Below, one piece after another: positions 46,163 to 55,127 of a stretch of DNA of 64,000 nucleotides. Source of the stretch: Mucilaginibacter sp. (GTDB lineage: Bacteria > Bacteroidota > Bacteroidia > Sphingobacteriales > Sphingobacteriaceae). Where the stretch lies: NCBI RefSeq assembly GCF_028288225.1, contig NZ_JAQBOC010000008.1, positions 1 to 64,000 on the forward strand. The letters run 5' to 3'. The notes beneath the pieces are model-generated. The model made no database searches and was not told the DNA's origin. It was given only the letters and a program-made list of their open reading frames with translations. Made by a program: the position numbers and the translations under genes. Positions within the stretch are counted from its first letter, which is position 1. The number at the start of each line of letters is the position of its first letter.

Positions 46163-47509
46163 TTATAAAAGTTTAGTCGCAAACCATAAAGGCAGTAAAA
46201 AACCCGCACAATCAGTAAAGGTAGTTATAATGATAGAGGATGCCACAGCAGGATCTATCCCTACTCTTTTTAACACCAACGGAATTGAAGCCCCGGTTAA
46301 GCCCGCAATTATCAGGTTGCCGGTCATTGCTAAAAATAACACCAACCCAAGCATTGGGTTTGCATCATAAAACAAAGCTACAAAGAAAACTATCAAACCA
46401 TTGGCTGCACCGTTAAGCATGCCTACCAAAAATTCTTTTATTACCGCATTATATGCTTGTTTGTCACTTAAATCACTTAATGAGATACGCCTTACAGTTA
46501 CAGCCAGCGCCTGGGTCGCCGCGTTGCCACCCATTCCCGCAATAATGGTCATATATGCTGCAATTGCCGGTAGCCGCTCAACTGTGGAATCAAAGTGCCT
46601 GATAACTGAAGCAGCCAGGTAAGCCGTGCCAAGATTAATAACCAGCCATGGCAAACGGCTTTTTACCGCTTCTTTCCAGTTACCGCTCAGTTCCTCGTCT
46701 TCTGATACACCGGAGATCTTCAAGATGTCTTCGGTACTCTCCTGCTCCATTACATCGATGATGTCATCAACCGTAACACGGCCCAGCAGCTTCATATTAT
46801 CATCAACAACCGGAATAGTTGTAAGATTATATTGAGAGATCAGTCCGGCCACATCTTCCTGGTCGAGATCAGCTTTAACATAAACAAAATCAGTATTTAC
46901 CAAATCGCGCACATGGGCATCAGGACGGGCTTTCAGGATAGATTTAATCGACAAAATACCTTGCAAAATATCGGCATCATCAACCACATAAATTGTATAA
47001 AACTCCTCCATCTCCTCCGACTGGCGAATGATGTCCTCCAAGGCATCTTTTTTATCAAGGTTGATGTTCACCTTAATAATTTCGGAGTTCATTAATCCGC
47101 CCGCAGTATCCTCATCATATTTTAATAATGCTCGGATGCTATCAGCATCATCCTGATCCAGGTCTTCCAGTATTTCCTGCTGTTCGTCTTCATCAAGCTG
47201 TGAAATAATATCTGTAGCATCATCATAATCCAGTTCCTCAATAATCTCCGAACGTTTTTCAGGGTGAAGGCCAATAAGCAGTTCACCCGGATCCTGTTCC
47301 TCGTGCATTTCGGAAATTACTTCTGATGCAACGTCGGTTGGGAGAATATTGATGATCCTTTCTTTTGCTTCCTGCGGGAGCTTTTCAAATAGCAAAGCAA
47401 TCTCCGAAGCGTGGTATTCTTTCAGAACACGCTCTAATTCAGCATCATCACCAGCAAGCGCGGTTTCGATGCGTAAGAGATCAGACTTATCTATTTCAAA
47501 AGATTGCAT
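46163..47509 (-). CDS. mgtE: Magnesium transporter MgtE
   Basis: 448 aa. The N-terminal acidic superhelix (about 1-130, with many Asp/Glu) and two CBS domains (about 135-255) form the cytosolic magnesium sensor. The C-terminal channel has five membrane helices (about 285-448), including GMGGNAATQALAVTVRRI in the second region and PLVLKRVGIDPAVASSIII near the end. Homodimeric channel for Mg2+ uptake, gated by intracellular Mg2+. It stands alone, with no visible Mg riboswitch. Confidence 0.95.
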   Translation of the reverse strand: MQSFEIDKSDLLRIETALAGDDAELERVLKEYHASEIALLFEKLPQEAKERIINILPTDVASEVISEMHEEQDPGELLIGLHPEKRSEIIEELDYDDATDIISQLDEDEQQEILEDLDQDDADSIRALLKYDEDTAGGLMNSEIIKVNINLDKKDALEDIIRQSEEMEEFYTIYVVDDADILQGILSIKSILKARPDAHVRDLVNTDFVYVKADLDQEDVAGLISQYNLTTIPVVDDNMKLLGRVTVDDIIDVMEQESTEDILKISGVSEDEELSGNWKEAVKSRLPWLVINLGTAYLAASVIRHFDSTVERLPAIAAYMTIIAGMGGNAATQALAVTVRRISLSDLSDKQAYNAVIKEFLVGMLNGAANGLIVFFVALFYDANPMLGLVLFLAMTGNLIIAGLTGASIPLVLKRVGIDPAVASSIIITTFTDCAGFLLPLWFATKLL

Positions 47510-47617
47510 ATGCGACTAAAATACATATTTATTTATTTGCCTAACTTATAATTTGAAGATTTAGACCAATTGACACGCCTAACAAATAATACATTACAGA
47601 CGCAAAATATTGTGTCT

Positions 47618-48232
47618 CTACATTGTGTGATCGTACTTCGTGATTACCCCATTCAACTTACTTAATTTTGACAGGGTTTGATTAACCTGTATTTTGCGGA
47701 TAGAAATCCGGATGCTGCAATTGTTATCAAAAGCCTGGTTAATTATTGTTAATCCATCGTCTTTAATTATCCGCATTACATCATTCATTTGCAGGTAATC
47801 AAATTCAATAGTATAAATATCATTTACTGTTTTTTGAATAATTATAGCTTGTTTCAACGTTTCTTCGGTTGCCATTTTATAGGCATTTATCAACCCCGGT
47901 ACACCCAATAATGTCCCGCCAAAATAACGGACAACCACAACTGCAAGATTGGTAAGATCGTGTGATAATAATGTATTCAGAATCGGCCTGCCGGCTGTCC
48001 CCGATGGTTCCCCATCGTCATTCAGGCGAAATACAGAACGGTCAATACTCAACCTCATAGCCCAGCAATGATGATTTGCCTTTGGATGTTCGGAGCGTAA
48101 CTGTGCAAGGTTATTTTTTAGGTCTGCTTCGCTGTTTACCGGGTAGGCAAAGGCAAGGAATTTGCTGCCACGATCGCGAAATAAACCTTCCGAGGGTTTT
48201 TCAATAGTACGGTAAGTGTCGTCAAAAAGCAT
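47618..48232 (-). CDS. YigZ/IMPACT family protein
   Basis: 204 aa. N-terminal UPF0029 domain: FRDRGSKFLAFAYPV, NHHCWAMRL, DDGEPSGTAGRPIL and VVRYFGGTLLGVPGL. A short C-terminal DUF1949-like part follows. Members are linked to translation control, but the precise role is not settled. The start ATG shares one base with the stop of the upstream transporter gene (TAATG), so the two are co-translated. Confidence 0.92.
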   Translation of the reverse strand: MLFDDTYRTIEKPSEGLFRDRGSKFLAFAYPVNSEADLKNNLAQLRSEHPKANHHCWAMRLSIDRSVFRLNDDGEPSGTAGRPILNTLLSHDLTNLAVVVVRYFGGTLLGVPGLINAYKMATEETLKQAIIIQKTVNDIYTIEFDYLQMNDVMRIIKDDGLTIINQAFDNNCSIRISIRKIQVNQTLSKLSKLNGVITKYDHTM

Positions 48233-49125
48233 TAATGAGAAAACAGCTTGGTAAATAATTGCGGATAATAAATAATTGTGATAGCCAGTAAGGCTAACAG
48301 GATGCCTATTTTATTAAATAAACTCAGCTTCTCTTTAAAAACAAATACCCCAATAAACGTACCGGCTATAATAACGCCAATATTCATAGATGAAAACACT
48401 ATTGATGGATTTTTAGCCAATGATTGGTGTGCTTTTATATAAAACAGGATATTCCCAAAATTGGCAATCCCTAACACCCAGCCGATCAAAATATGGGGCC
48501 ACGAAAACCGCATTGTTTTATTAATAACCTGGTATAACAAACCAATAAGCGCTATTGCAAACGCTAATGAATAAACAATGAACAGAGATGTACCTGTCGA
48601 TATTTGCTTAACAAGGGCTACCTGCTTAAATAAAACATCAATAATGCCCATCCCAATAAACACAACTAACAGATAGATCCATGAGCTGGCCAGTGCTTTA
48701 TTCTCCCGGTTATTACGAGCGTGCTTTTGCCAGGGTATCAGGCATATGATTGCTGCAAAACCTATAATTAATCCAATTAGCTTAATGGAGTTAAGGGTTT
48801 CATTAAAAAACAAAAATGCAGCCAGTATAGGGATAAAAAGAGATAAACGTTGAGCAACATCCGTCTTTACTATACCGGTTACTTTTACCGAGGCGGCAAG
48901 TATTACAAATAATGAGGGTAATAGTAAGCCCAGTAGCCCGTATAAATATAATGGCGCATCGCTAAGATTACCTAATTGCGGTTTTAAAAATAGCCAGCTT
49001 AAAACAATAGCCATGCTGTAATTCCACGTGATGGCCTGGTAAACGTCAATATGATAGCGTTTGGCCAGCTTTAACATTATTGATACGAATACACTGCAGC
49101 AGATACTTAAAAAAACGTAGAGCAT
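48232..49125 (-). CDS. EamA/DMT family transporter
   Basis: 297 aa with ten predicted membrane helices in two EamA repeats of five (about 1-125 and 150-292). Loop text such as TDVAQRLSLFIPILAAFLFF and PSIVFSSMNIGVIIAGTFIG is typical of drug/metabolite transporters. The substrate cannot be read from the sequence. It lies between ribD and yigZ, all in one direction, so the three may form an operon interrupted by a repeat hairpin at 49126-49208. Confidence 0.85.
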   Translation of the reverse strand: MLYVFLSICCSVFVSIMLKLAKRYHIDVYQAITWNYSMAIVLSWLFLKPQLGNLSDAPLYLYGLLGLLLPSLFVILAASVKVTGIVKTDVAQRLSLFIPILAAFLFFNETLNSIKLIGLIIGFAAIICLIPWQKHARNNRENKALASSWIYLLVVFIGMGIIDVLFKQVALVKQISTGTSLFIVYSLAFAIALIGLLYQVINKTMRFSWPHILIGWVLGIANFGNILFYIKAHQSLAKNPSIVFSSMNIGVIIAGTFIGVFVFKEKLSLFNKIGILLALLAITIIYYPQLFTKLFSH

Positions 49126-49208
49126 TGGGTTGGTTGATTGAGTTGAATAAGTTGATTAGATGAGTGGCTGATTATGTCTTTTAACTTAATCAACCTAATC
49201 TAACTCAA
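49126..49208. repeat. Fold-back repeat GTTGATTGAGTTGA (copy 1)
   Basis: The left arm GGTTGATTGAGTTGAATAAG (49131-49150) plus TTGATTAGATGAG is complementary to the right arm TTAATCAACCTAATCTAACT plus CAATCAACT, ending at 49214. This gives an imperfect stem near 30 bp. The element fills the ribD/EamA gap. Its close relative is in the pstS-pstC gap (60632-60721), and even the loop start GTGG is shared. Confidence 0.75.
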
Positions 49209-50255
49209 TCAACTATTCACTAACATTAATATTTTATCTTTCCCTGATGAATATTCACCGGTTACTTTCCCTATTACAGCCGGTGCTTTTATTCCTTTTT
49301 TCAATTCCTTTTCACCAGTAAAAATACGGGCCTCATCCCACAAATCTGCTTCAATAAAGCTATTTAATGTATGGGCGCCACCTTCAATAATTACCGACTG
49401 GATATCCTGAAGATATAATTGAAATAAAATGTACTGGGGTACATATCTGTCAAAATCTTCAAGGGCAATATACTTGTTTTTACCTTCAATATCAGTTTTT
49501 AGTTCATTAAATATCAGTGTTTCAACAGAATGATCAAATACATTTAAGTTTTGGTTTAATTCGAGTTTTCTGTCAATCACAACCCGCTTTGGTGATCGGC
49601 CTTGTGCATATCTGGCGTTTAATTGTGGATTATCAGTTGCAACGGTGTTCTTTCCAACCAATACAGCATCTTCTTCACTGCGCCATTGGTGTACCAGCTT
49701 CCGGGATTCAATACCGGTTATCCAATGCTGACTGTTATTATCAGGCGCAAAAAAACCATCGGAAGTTTGTGCCCATTTTAGAATGATGTATGGACGGTGC
49801 TTTTGTACCCTGGTAAAAAAACGCCGGTTAAGCCATTGGCATTCTTTCTCTAAAACACCAACAACAACTTCAATGCCTGCATCCTTTAATTTTTCAATCC
49901 CTTTGCCATCTACCTGGTTAAATGGATCGCGGCAGCCAACAATTACTTTTGGGATCTGGTGCTTGATGATCAGATCGGCACAGGGCGGTGTTTTGCCATA
50001 ATGCGCACAAGGTTCCAATGAAACATATATGGTCGCCTGTTTTAATAGTTCGGATGAATTGGGATGTTTATTGATAACCTGTTCAATAGCATTAACTTCG
50101 GCATGTGCTTCGCCATATTTATGGTGGTAGCCCTCTCCTATTATTTTATCATCAAATACAACAACAGCACCCACCATTGGGTTAGGACTAACGGCGCCAA
50201 TACCCAATCCGGCAAGCTCAATACAGCGTTGCATATATTTTTCGTGTTGCACCAT
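49209..50255 (-). CDS. ribD: Riboflavin biosynthesis protein RibD
   Basis: 348 aa bifunctional enzyme: N-terminal deaminase domain (about 1-145) with zinc motif HAEVNAI and PCAHYGKTPPC, and C-terminal 5-amino-6-(5-phosphoribosylamino)uracil reductase domain (about 150-345) with LKWAQTSDGF and IIEGGAHTLNSF. These are the second and third steps of riboflavin synthesis. It is divergent from prmC with a gap of 33 bp. Confidence 0.95.
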   Translation of the reverse strand: MVQHEKYMQRCIELAGLGIGAVSPNPMVGAVVVFDDKIIGEGYHHKYGEAHAEVNAIEQVINKHPNSSELLKQATIYVSLEPCAHYGKTPPCADLIIKHQIPKVIVGCRDPFNQVDGKGIEKLKDAGIEVVVGVLEKECQWLNRRFFTRVQKHRPYIILKWAQTSDGFFAPDNNSQHWITGIESRKLVHQWRSEEDAVLVGKNTVATDNPQLNARYAQGRSPKRVVIDRKLELNQNLNVFDHSVETLIFNELKTDIEGKNKYIALEDFDRYVPQYILFQLYLQDIQSVIIEGGAHTLNSFIEADLWDEARIFTGEKELKKGIKAPAVIGKVTGEYSSGKDKILMLVNS

Positions 50256-50288
50256 GCTGCAAAAGTAGCTTTTATGTTACTTTGTTGC

Positions 50289-51158
50289 ATGAAAACTATA
50301 AAGGATGTTTTTGTTGGTTATAAGAAAGGGCTTGATAAGGTATACGATGCAAATGAGCTAGGTGCTATAACGCTATTGACAGTCAGTGAAATATGCAATG
50401 TATCAAAAGCAAAGATCAAAGCCTTTCCTGAAGACGAAATATCTTCTGAACAAGTCGAAAAGCTAAAGAGTATCCTTGATGAATTAAAAACGGGAAAGCC
50501 GATCCAATATATTTTAGGGAAAACCGAGTTTTATGGTCTACCTTTCAATGTAAATCCATCCGTGCTGATCCCCCGGCCTGAAACGGAAGAATTGGTAGAA
50601 TGGGTGATTGGGTCAGTTAGCAGTAGGCAGTTGGTAGTTGGCAGTTTATTGGATATTGGTACAGGTAGCGGGTGCATTGCTATCAGCCTGAAAAAGAATC
50701 TGCCAAATTTTAAAGTATCTGCTATAGATATTTCTGCTGATGCATTGCAAACAGCAACATCAAATGCAAAATTTAATGAGCTTGATATTGAGTTTATTGA
50801 AGATGACATACTAAGTCCAAAATCTCATATCTCGCATCTCACATCTCATATCATCATCAGCAATCCTCCCTACGTTACCCTGCATGACAAAACACAGATG
50901 CATAACAACGTAACAGACTTTGAACCGCATACCGCCTTGTTTGTTCCGGAAAATGATCCATTGATATTTTATAAGGCAATTGCTGATTATGCTGCTGCTC
51001 ACCTAACCCAGGATGGTTTATTATTTTTCGAGATCAATGAAAGTTATGGCAAGGAAACTGTCGAACTATTAGCTGATAAGGGCTTTAAAAACATTGAGTT
51101 AAGGAAGGACATGAGTGGCAGGGACAGGATGATCAAGGCACAGTTTAAGCTTCCTTAA
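50289..51158 (+). CDS. prmC: Peptide chain release factor methyltransferase PrmC/HemK
   Basis: 289 aa from ATG 50289, chosen over the longer open frame because the upstream part overlaps ribD in antisense. It methylates the Gln of the GGQ motif in release factors. N-terminal helical domain about 1-90; SAM motif I LLDIGTGSGCIAISL; catalytic SNPPY at 191-195. Two stretches do not look like the family: GSVSSRQLVVGS before motif I and KSHISHLTSHIII before NPPY. Both are encoded by 7-bp tandem repeats (50612-50647 and 50823-50852). The frame is kept, so the enzyme may still work. Confidence 0.93.
   Translation: MKTIKDVFVGYKKGLDKVYDANELGAITLLTVSEICNVSKAKIKAFPEDEISSEQVEKLKSILDELKTGKPIQYILGKTEFYGLPFNVNPSVLIPRPETEELVEWVIGSVSSRQLVVGSLLDIGTGSGCIAISLKKNLPNFKVSAIDISADALQTATSNAKFNELDIEFIEDDILSPKSHISHLTSHIIISNPPYVTLHDKTQMHNNVTDFEPHTALFVPENDPLIFYKAIADYAAAHLTQDGLLFFEINESYGKETVELLADKGFKNIELRKDMSGRDRMIKAQFKLP
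50612..50647 (+). repeat. 7-mer repeat inside prmC (GGCAGTT type)
   Basis: The units GTCAGTT, AGCAGTA, GGCAGTT, GGTAGTT, GGCAGTT follow one another. The reverse complement is the CTGCCAACTGCC type text of the intergenic tracts at 2740-2780, 7860-7875 and 12900-12920. It encodes the linker just before SAM motif I. Confidence 0.8.
50823..50852 (+). repeat. 7-mer repeat inside prmC (TCTCAYA type)
   Basis: TCTCATA, TCTCGCA, TCTCACA, TCTCATA, then TC: four units of period 7. It encodes SHISHLTSHI just before the catalytic NPPY motif. No second long copy of this unit is visible in the window. Confidence 0.85.
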
Positions 51159-51210
51159 TAACTTTTAAAATCGGTGAAATAATTCCCAATATCAGTGAAA
51201 TCACAAAAAA

Positions 51211-52110
51211 TTAACTTCTGGGGTGAAACTGTATAATAGTTCCCTTTAAATACTCCCTGTCCAAATGGGTATAAATCTCGGTAGTAGTAATACTCTCATG
51301 ACCCAGCATTTCCTGCACAGCACGCAGATCGGCGCCCCCTTCTACCAAATGAGTGGCAAATGAATGTCTGAAGGTATGCGGGCTGATTGTTTTAGTTATT
51401 CCGGTAAGCTCCGCTAACTGCTTAATTACCATGAATATATACACCCGGCTTAGCCTCGCTCCCCGTCGGTTTAAAAAGACCCGGTCCTCTTCCCCTTTTT
51501 TTATGGAGATGTGTACGCGAATATTTTCTATCCAGATCTTTAACGCTTGTACTGCCGATCCGCCTATTGGTACTAATCGTTCCTTGCTGCCTTTTCCTGT
51601 TACCTTAATAAACTCAATATCTAAATAAAGATTGGATAATTTAAGCTCGGTTAGCTCCGAAACCCGCAGTCCGCAGCCATATAACACTTCAAGTATTGCT
51701 TTATTGCGCCCGCCTTCGGGTTTGGAAAGATCTATGGCATTTATCAGCTTATTTATATCCTCATAACTTAAAGTATCCGGCAATTTGCGCTGTATTTTGG
51801 GTGATTCAAGCAATTCAGAGGGGTCACTTTTTATAAGATCCTCCATTAAAAGATATTTATAAAATGATTTTATGCCCGATAAGATCCTGGCTTGTGAGGA
51901 AGGGATCATGCCCAAATCCGCTGCCCAAACAATAAACTGGCGAAGATTGGTTAAAGTTATATTTTCAGGATTTACTTTAAAGTCTTCCCTGTTAGCAAAT
52001 TGAAATAGCTTTTCTATATCTCTGCTATAGGCCTCAATTGAGTTCCCCGACAGTGATTTTTCCAATTTTAAATAAGATTGAAAACCTTTTATTGCCGAAC
52101 GCCAATCCAA
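51211..52110 (-). CDS. xerD: Tyrosine recombinase XerD-like
   Basis: 299 aa. N-terminal SAM-like core-binding domain (about 5-90). Catalytic residues: Arg in GCGLRVSEL, Lys in VTGKGSKERLVPIG, the box HTFRHSFATHLVEGG, His in LGHESITTTEIYTH, and nucleophile Tyr280. Size and motif spacing fit a chromosomal dimer-resolution XerC/D recombinase. No phage or integron context is visible, so it is probably housekeeping. Divergent from aroQ. Confidence 0.92.
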   Translation of the reverse strand: MDWRSAIKGFQSYLKLEKSLSGNSIEAYSRDIEKLFQFANREDFKVNPENITLTNLRQFIVWAADLGMIPSSQARILSGIKSFYKYLLMEDLIKSDPSELLESPKIQRKLPDTLSYEDINKLINAIDLSKPEGGRNKAILEVLYGCGLRVSELTELKLSNLYLDIEFIKVTGKGSKERLVPIGGSAVQALKIWIENIRVHISIKKGEEDRVFLNRRGARLSRVYIFMVIKQLAELTGITKTISPHTFRHSFATHLVEGGADLRAVQEMLGHESITTTEIYTHLDREYLKGTIIQFHPRS

Positions 52111-52148
52111 TTTGATTTTTTTTAATGTTTTTAGTTAAGTTTGAACAG

Positions 52149-52568
52149 ATGAAGATACAAATTATAAACGGCCCTAATTTAAACCTCCTTGGTGTACGCG
52201 AGAAATCAATTTACGGAAATACTGATTTTGAAACATACCTTGACGAGCTTCGCAAACGTTATCCATCTGTTGCAATTGATTATTATCAAAGCAACGTGGA
52301 AGGCGAAATTATAAATAAAATTCACGAAGTTGGTTTTGTTAACGATGGGATTGTTATAAACGCTGGCGCCTATACCCATACATCCATTGCCATTGCCGAT
52401 GCTATTGCTGCTATAAAATCACCAGTTATTGAGGTGCATATTTCAAACGTTTATAAACGCGAAGAGTTCAGGCATCACTCAATGCTGGCAGCAAGTTGTA
52501 AAGGCGTTATTGCCGGTTTCGGGATGGATTCCTATCGTTTGGCTATTGAAAACCTTATAAATATTTAG
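52149..52568 (+). CDS. aroQ: 3-dehydroquinate dehydratase type II
   Basis: 139 aa from ATG 52149 (MKIQIINGPNLNLLG); a further start eight codons upstream is possible but leaves the family. Motifs: NGPNLNLLGVRE, QSNVEGEIINKI with the active-site region, INAGAYTHTSIAI, VIEVHISNVYKREEFRHHS. It converts 3-dehydroquinate to 3-dehydroshikimate in the shikimate pathway. The mscS-like gene follows after 12 nt. Confidence 0.96.
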   Translation: MKIQIINGPNLNLLGVREKSIYGNTDFETYLDELRKRYPSVAIDYYQSNVEGEIINKIHEVGFVNDGIVINAGAYTHTSIAIADAIAAIKSPVIEVHISNVYKREEFRHHSMLAASCKGVIAGFGMDSYRLAIENLINI

Positions 52569-52580
52569 TAATTGTACAAA

Positions 52581-55127
52581 ATGCCCAGCATGCGCAAAAT
52601 AATTAAGTTAACCCCGCTAATTATATTTTTATTGACTGCTTTTTCATCGTATGAGGGGCTTGCCCAGGATAAAAAGAAAAAGCCGGAAACAGCAAAGAGA
52701 GAAACTGAAAGACGCAAAATGCATTCACGCGATTCATTATTGCGTTCATTTAACAAGTCTGATACTTCAATAAACAGCCTTTCACAACGAATTGAGCAGT
52801 ATACAACTACGTTTAACCAGATAAATAATAACCTGGCTGAAGGTATTGACACAGCCGATATAAGCCAGGGGTTTCCGGCGGTTATAAAAAGGATCAATAG
52901 AATTGATAGCCTTATTAACACTCATAAATCAAGCACGTTACGTTATTTATTTGTATTAAGAGACAACCTTGATCATATGCAGGGTGACATAGAAGGCTGG
53001 CAGTCTGACCTGGAAGATGTTAGTACAAAACTAATTCAAAACCAAAAAGAGCTCATCAAATTTACTAAAGATACCTCGCTGAAAATTGTTCCGGCTGATA
53101 GCTTAATAAGGGAAGCTTTTTTTGCACATCGAAAAAGTGTATTTAGTCTGTTTCGTAAAACCGATTCTGTTAACCGTGCCAATTTGCTAAAAGTTAATCT
53201 TCTACAGGATAAAATTGCCGTTGCTTACACTAAAATACTGGATGAAACTGACCAGATAGATTCAAAAATAAAGAGATTTGCAATAAAGGCTATAAATGGA
53301 GAATCTGACTATATATGGAATACAAAACTACAGTATAATGATTTCAAAGCTGCATTAAACAGTACCATCAGGCTTAATAAAATACTTTTTAACTATTTTA
53401 TAAAGAACGAAACTTTTACTCATTATTTGGGAGTATTGTTCCTGGGCCTGGTATTTGCCTGGATATTCTATGTAAGGAGAAAAACACTTCGCCATCATGA
53501 AAACCCTGAAACCATACTAAACGAAGCTAATTATATCTACAAGCACCCTATTGCAGGTTCATTATTGTTTGCAGTAGCTATAATCCCATATTTTTATGAT
53601 CATCCCCCTATAGTTTTCCTGGAAACGCTCTTTTTAGTATCTATTACTTTATCGCTGTATTTGGTGAAAAAAGATTTTGAACGCCACTATTTCACCTTTT
53701 TACACCGGTTATTTTGGCTCACCATTATTTATGGGGCAAGCAACCTATTCATCCAAATTTCAAATGTAGACAGATATGTTATTTTGTTATTAAGCATTGC
53801 CTCGCTCATAATAAGCTTTTCGTTTTATAAAGAAATTAAAAAATCTCCTGATAATCATCTTCCAAATACAACACCGGCACTCAAAATATTTATTGCATTG
53901 CAATTTTTATCGTTGTTATGTAATATAACAGGCAGGTTCAGTTTGGCAAAAATAATTGGTGTAACATCCGTTTTTAACTTATGGTTTTTAATTATCCTTT
54001 TTTTCGTGGTGCAGGTAATTATCCAGGGTTTGTTTTTGCAATTCCAGGTTAAAAGTGATGAGAAGAGCATTTTAAACTGGATAGATTATACAGTTGTCCA
54101 GAAAAAATTCAGAAGTACACTTATCACTTTAGCTTCACTGGTATGGCTTTTCTTTTTACTTCAGAACTTAAATATTGACGATTGGGCCCGTGATTACTTT
54201 AGCGATCTGTTAAGTCAGTCACGCAGTGTTGGTGATGCCTCCTTTACTTTTGGCGGGTTTGTTATTTTTATAGCAGTTATCTGGCTGTCATCTATAGTAT
54301 CAAGAATAGTCAGTTATTTTTATGATGTTTCGGCCCAGCGTGTTAATGATCTATCAGTAGCTAAAAAGAAAAACCGCACCTCTACCCTTTTAATCAGGAT
54401 GGGAGTTTTTTCATTGGGTTTTCTTTTGGCTGTTGCTGCTTCAGGTTTCCCATTAGAAAAATTAACCATAATTATTAGTGCTTTCGGTGTGGGTATTGGC
54501 TTTGGTTTGCAGAATGTTGTGAACAACCTGGTATCAGGTTTAATACTGGCATTTGAAAAGCCTATCCAAATAGGCGATGTTATAGAGGTAGACGGTGTTT
54601 CAGGAACCATGAAAGAAATCGGAATCCGGTCAAGTAAAGTATCAACGGGTGATGGGGCCGAAGTTATCATACCTAACGGCGACCTGATATCGCACCATGT
54701 AATAAACTGGACATTAAGTAACAGCTATCGCCAGGTTGGCCTGGTAATTAATACGGCCTACGGTGTAGACATTAACAAAGTTAAAGAGCTGTTGAAGGAT
54801 CTATTGATTAAACGGGATGATATTATGACCACTCCCGGCCCTTCTGTGTTCCTGAATAATGTGAGCGAAAGTGCCGTAGAATTCAAGCTGTTTTTCTGGG
54901 CCGCCGATATCGGTACGGTTTCAGAATTAAAGAGCCGTGTGTTAGCTGATATTTTCGATGCATTCAGAAATGAGAACATTGCAATACCTTCAACGCAAAA
55001 GGATTTGTATTTACATTTTCCGGAAGGCGCGCCTGCGGTAATGCTGGAAACAAAAACAGAAGAGAAAAAAAGTAAAATGGATATTAAGAACGATCTTAAT
55101 AAAAGCGATCCGGATCAAGATCAGTAA
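52581..55127 (+). CDS. Large MscS-family mechanosensitive channel
   Basis: About 848 aa. I prefer ATG 52581 (or 52590) over a TTG at 52572; both give a signal peptide ending near GLAQ. Periplasmic coiled-coil-rich N-terminal part (about 30-270), then about ten membrane helices, then the MscS core near residues 620-780: pore helix SAFGVGIGFGLQNVVNNLVSG region, FEKPIQIGDVIEVDGVSGTM in the beta domain. The C-terminal tail is Lys/Asp-rich. Large MscK/YnaI-like architecture; it protects from hypo-osmotic shock. The 3' end overlaps the glycosyltransferase gene tail to tail by 32 bp. Confidence 0.9.
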   Translation: MPSMRKIIKLTPLIIFLLTAFSSYEGLAQDKKKKPETAKRETERRKMHSRDSLLRSFNKSDTSINSLSQRIEQYTTTFNQINNNLAEGIDTADISQGFPAVIKRINRIDSLINTHKSSTLRYLFVLRDNLDHMQGDIEGWQSDLEDVSTKLIQNQKELIKFTKDTSLKIVPADSLIREAFFAHRKSVFSLFRKTDSVNRANLLKVNLLQDKIAVAYTKILDETDQIDSKIKRFAIKAINGESDYIWNTKLQYNDFKAALNSTIRLNKILFNYFIKNETFTHYLGVLFLGLVFAWIFYVRRKTLRHHENPETILNEANYIYKHPIAGSLLFAVAIIPYFYDHPPIVFLETLFLVSITLSLYLVKKDFERHYFTFLHRLFWLTIIYGASNLFIQISNVDRYVILLLSIASLIISFSFYKEIKKSPDNHLPNTTPALKIFIALQFLSLLCNITGRFSLAKIIGVTSVFNLWFLIILFFVVQVIIQGLFLQFQVKSDEKSILNWIDYTVVQKKFRSTLITLASLVWLFFLLQNLNIDDWARDYFSDLLSQSRSVGDASFTFGGFVIFIAVIWLSSIVSRIVSYFYDVSAQRVNDLSVAKKKNRTSTLLIRMGVFSLGFLLAVAASGFPLEKLTIIISAFGVGIGFGLQNVVNNLVSGLILAFEKPIQIGDVIEVDGVSGTMKEIGIRSSKVSTGDGAEVIIPNGDLISHHVINWTLSNSYRQVGLVINTAYGVDINKVKELLKDLLIKRDDIMTTPGPSVFLNNVSESAVEFKLFFWAADIGTVSELKSRVLADIFDAFRNENIAIPSTQKDLYLHFPEGAPAVMLETKTEEKKSKMDIKNDLNKSDPDQDQ

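Noticed and set aside
50064..50288. 75-residue N-terminal extension of PrmC
   Set aside because: It is antisense to the start of ribD and does not resemble the family; ATG 50289 gives the normal N-terminus.
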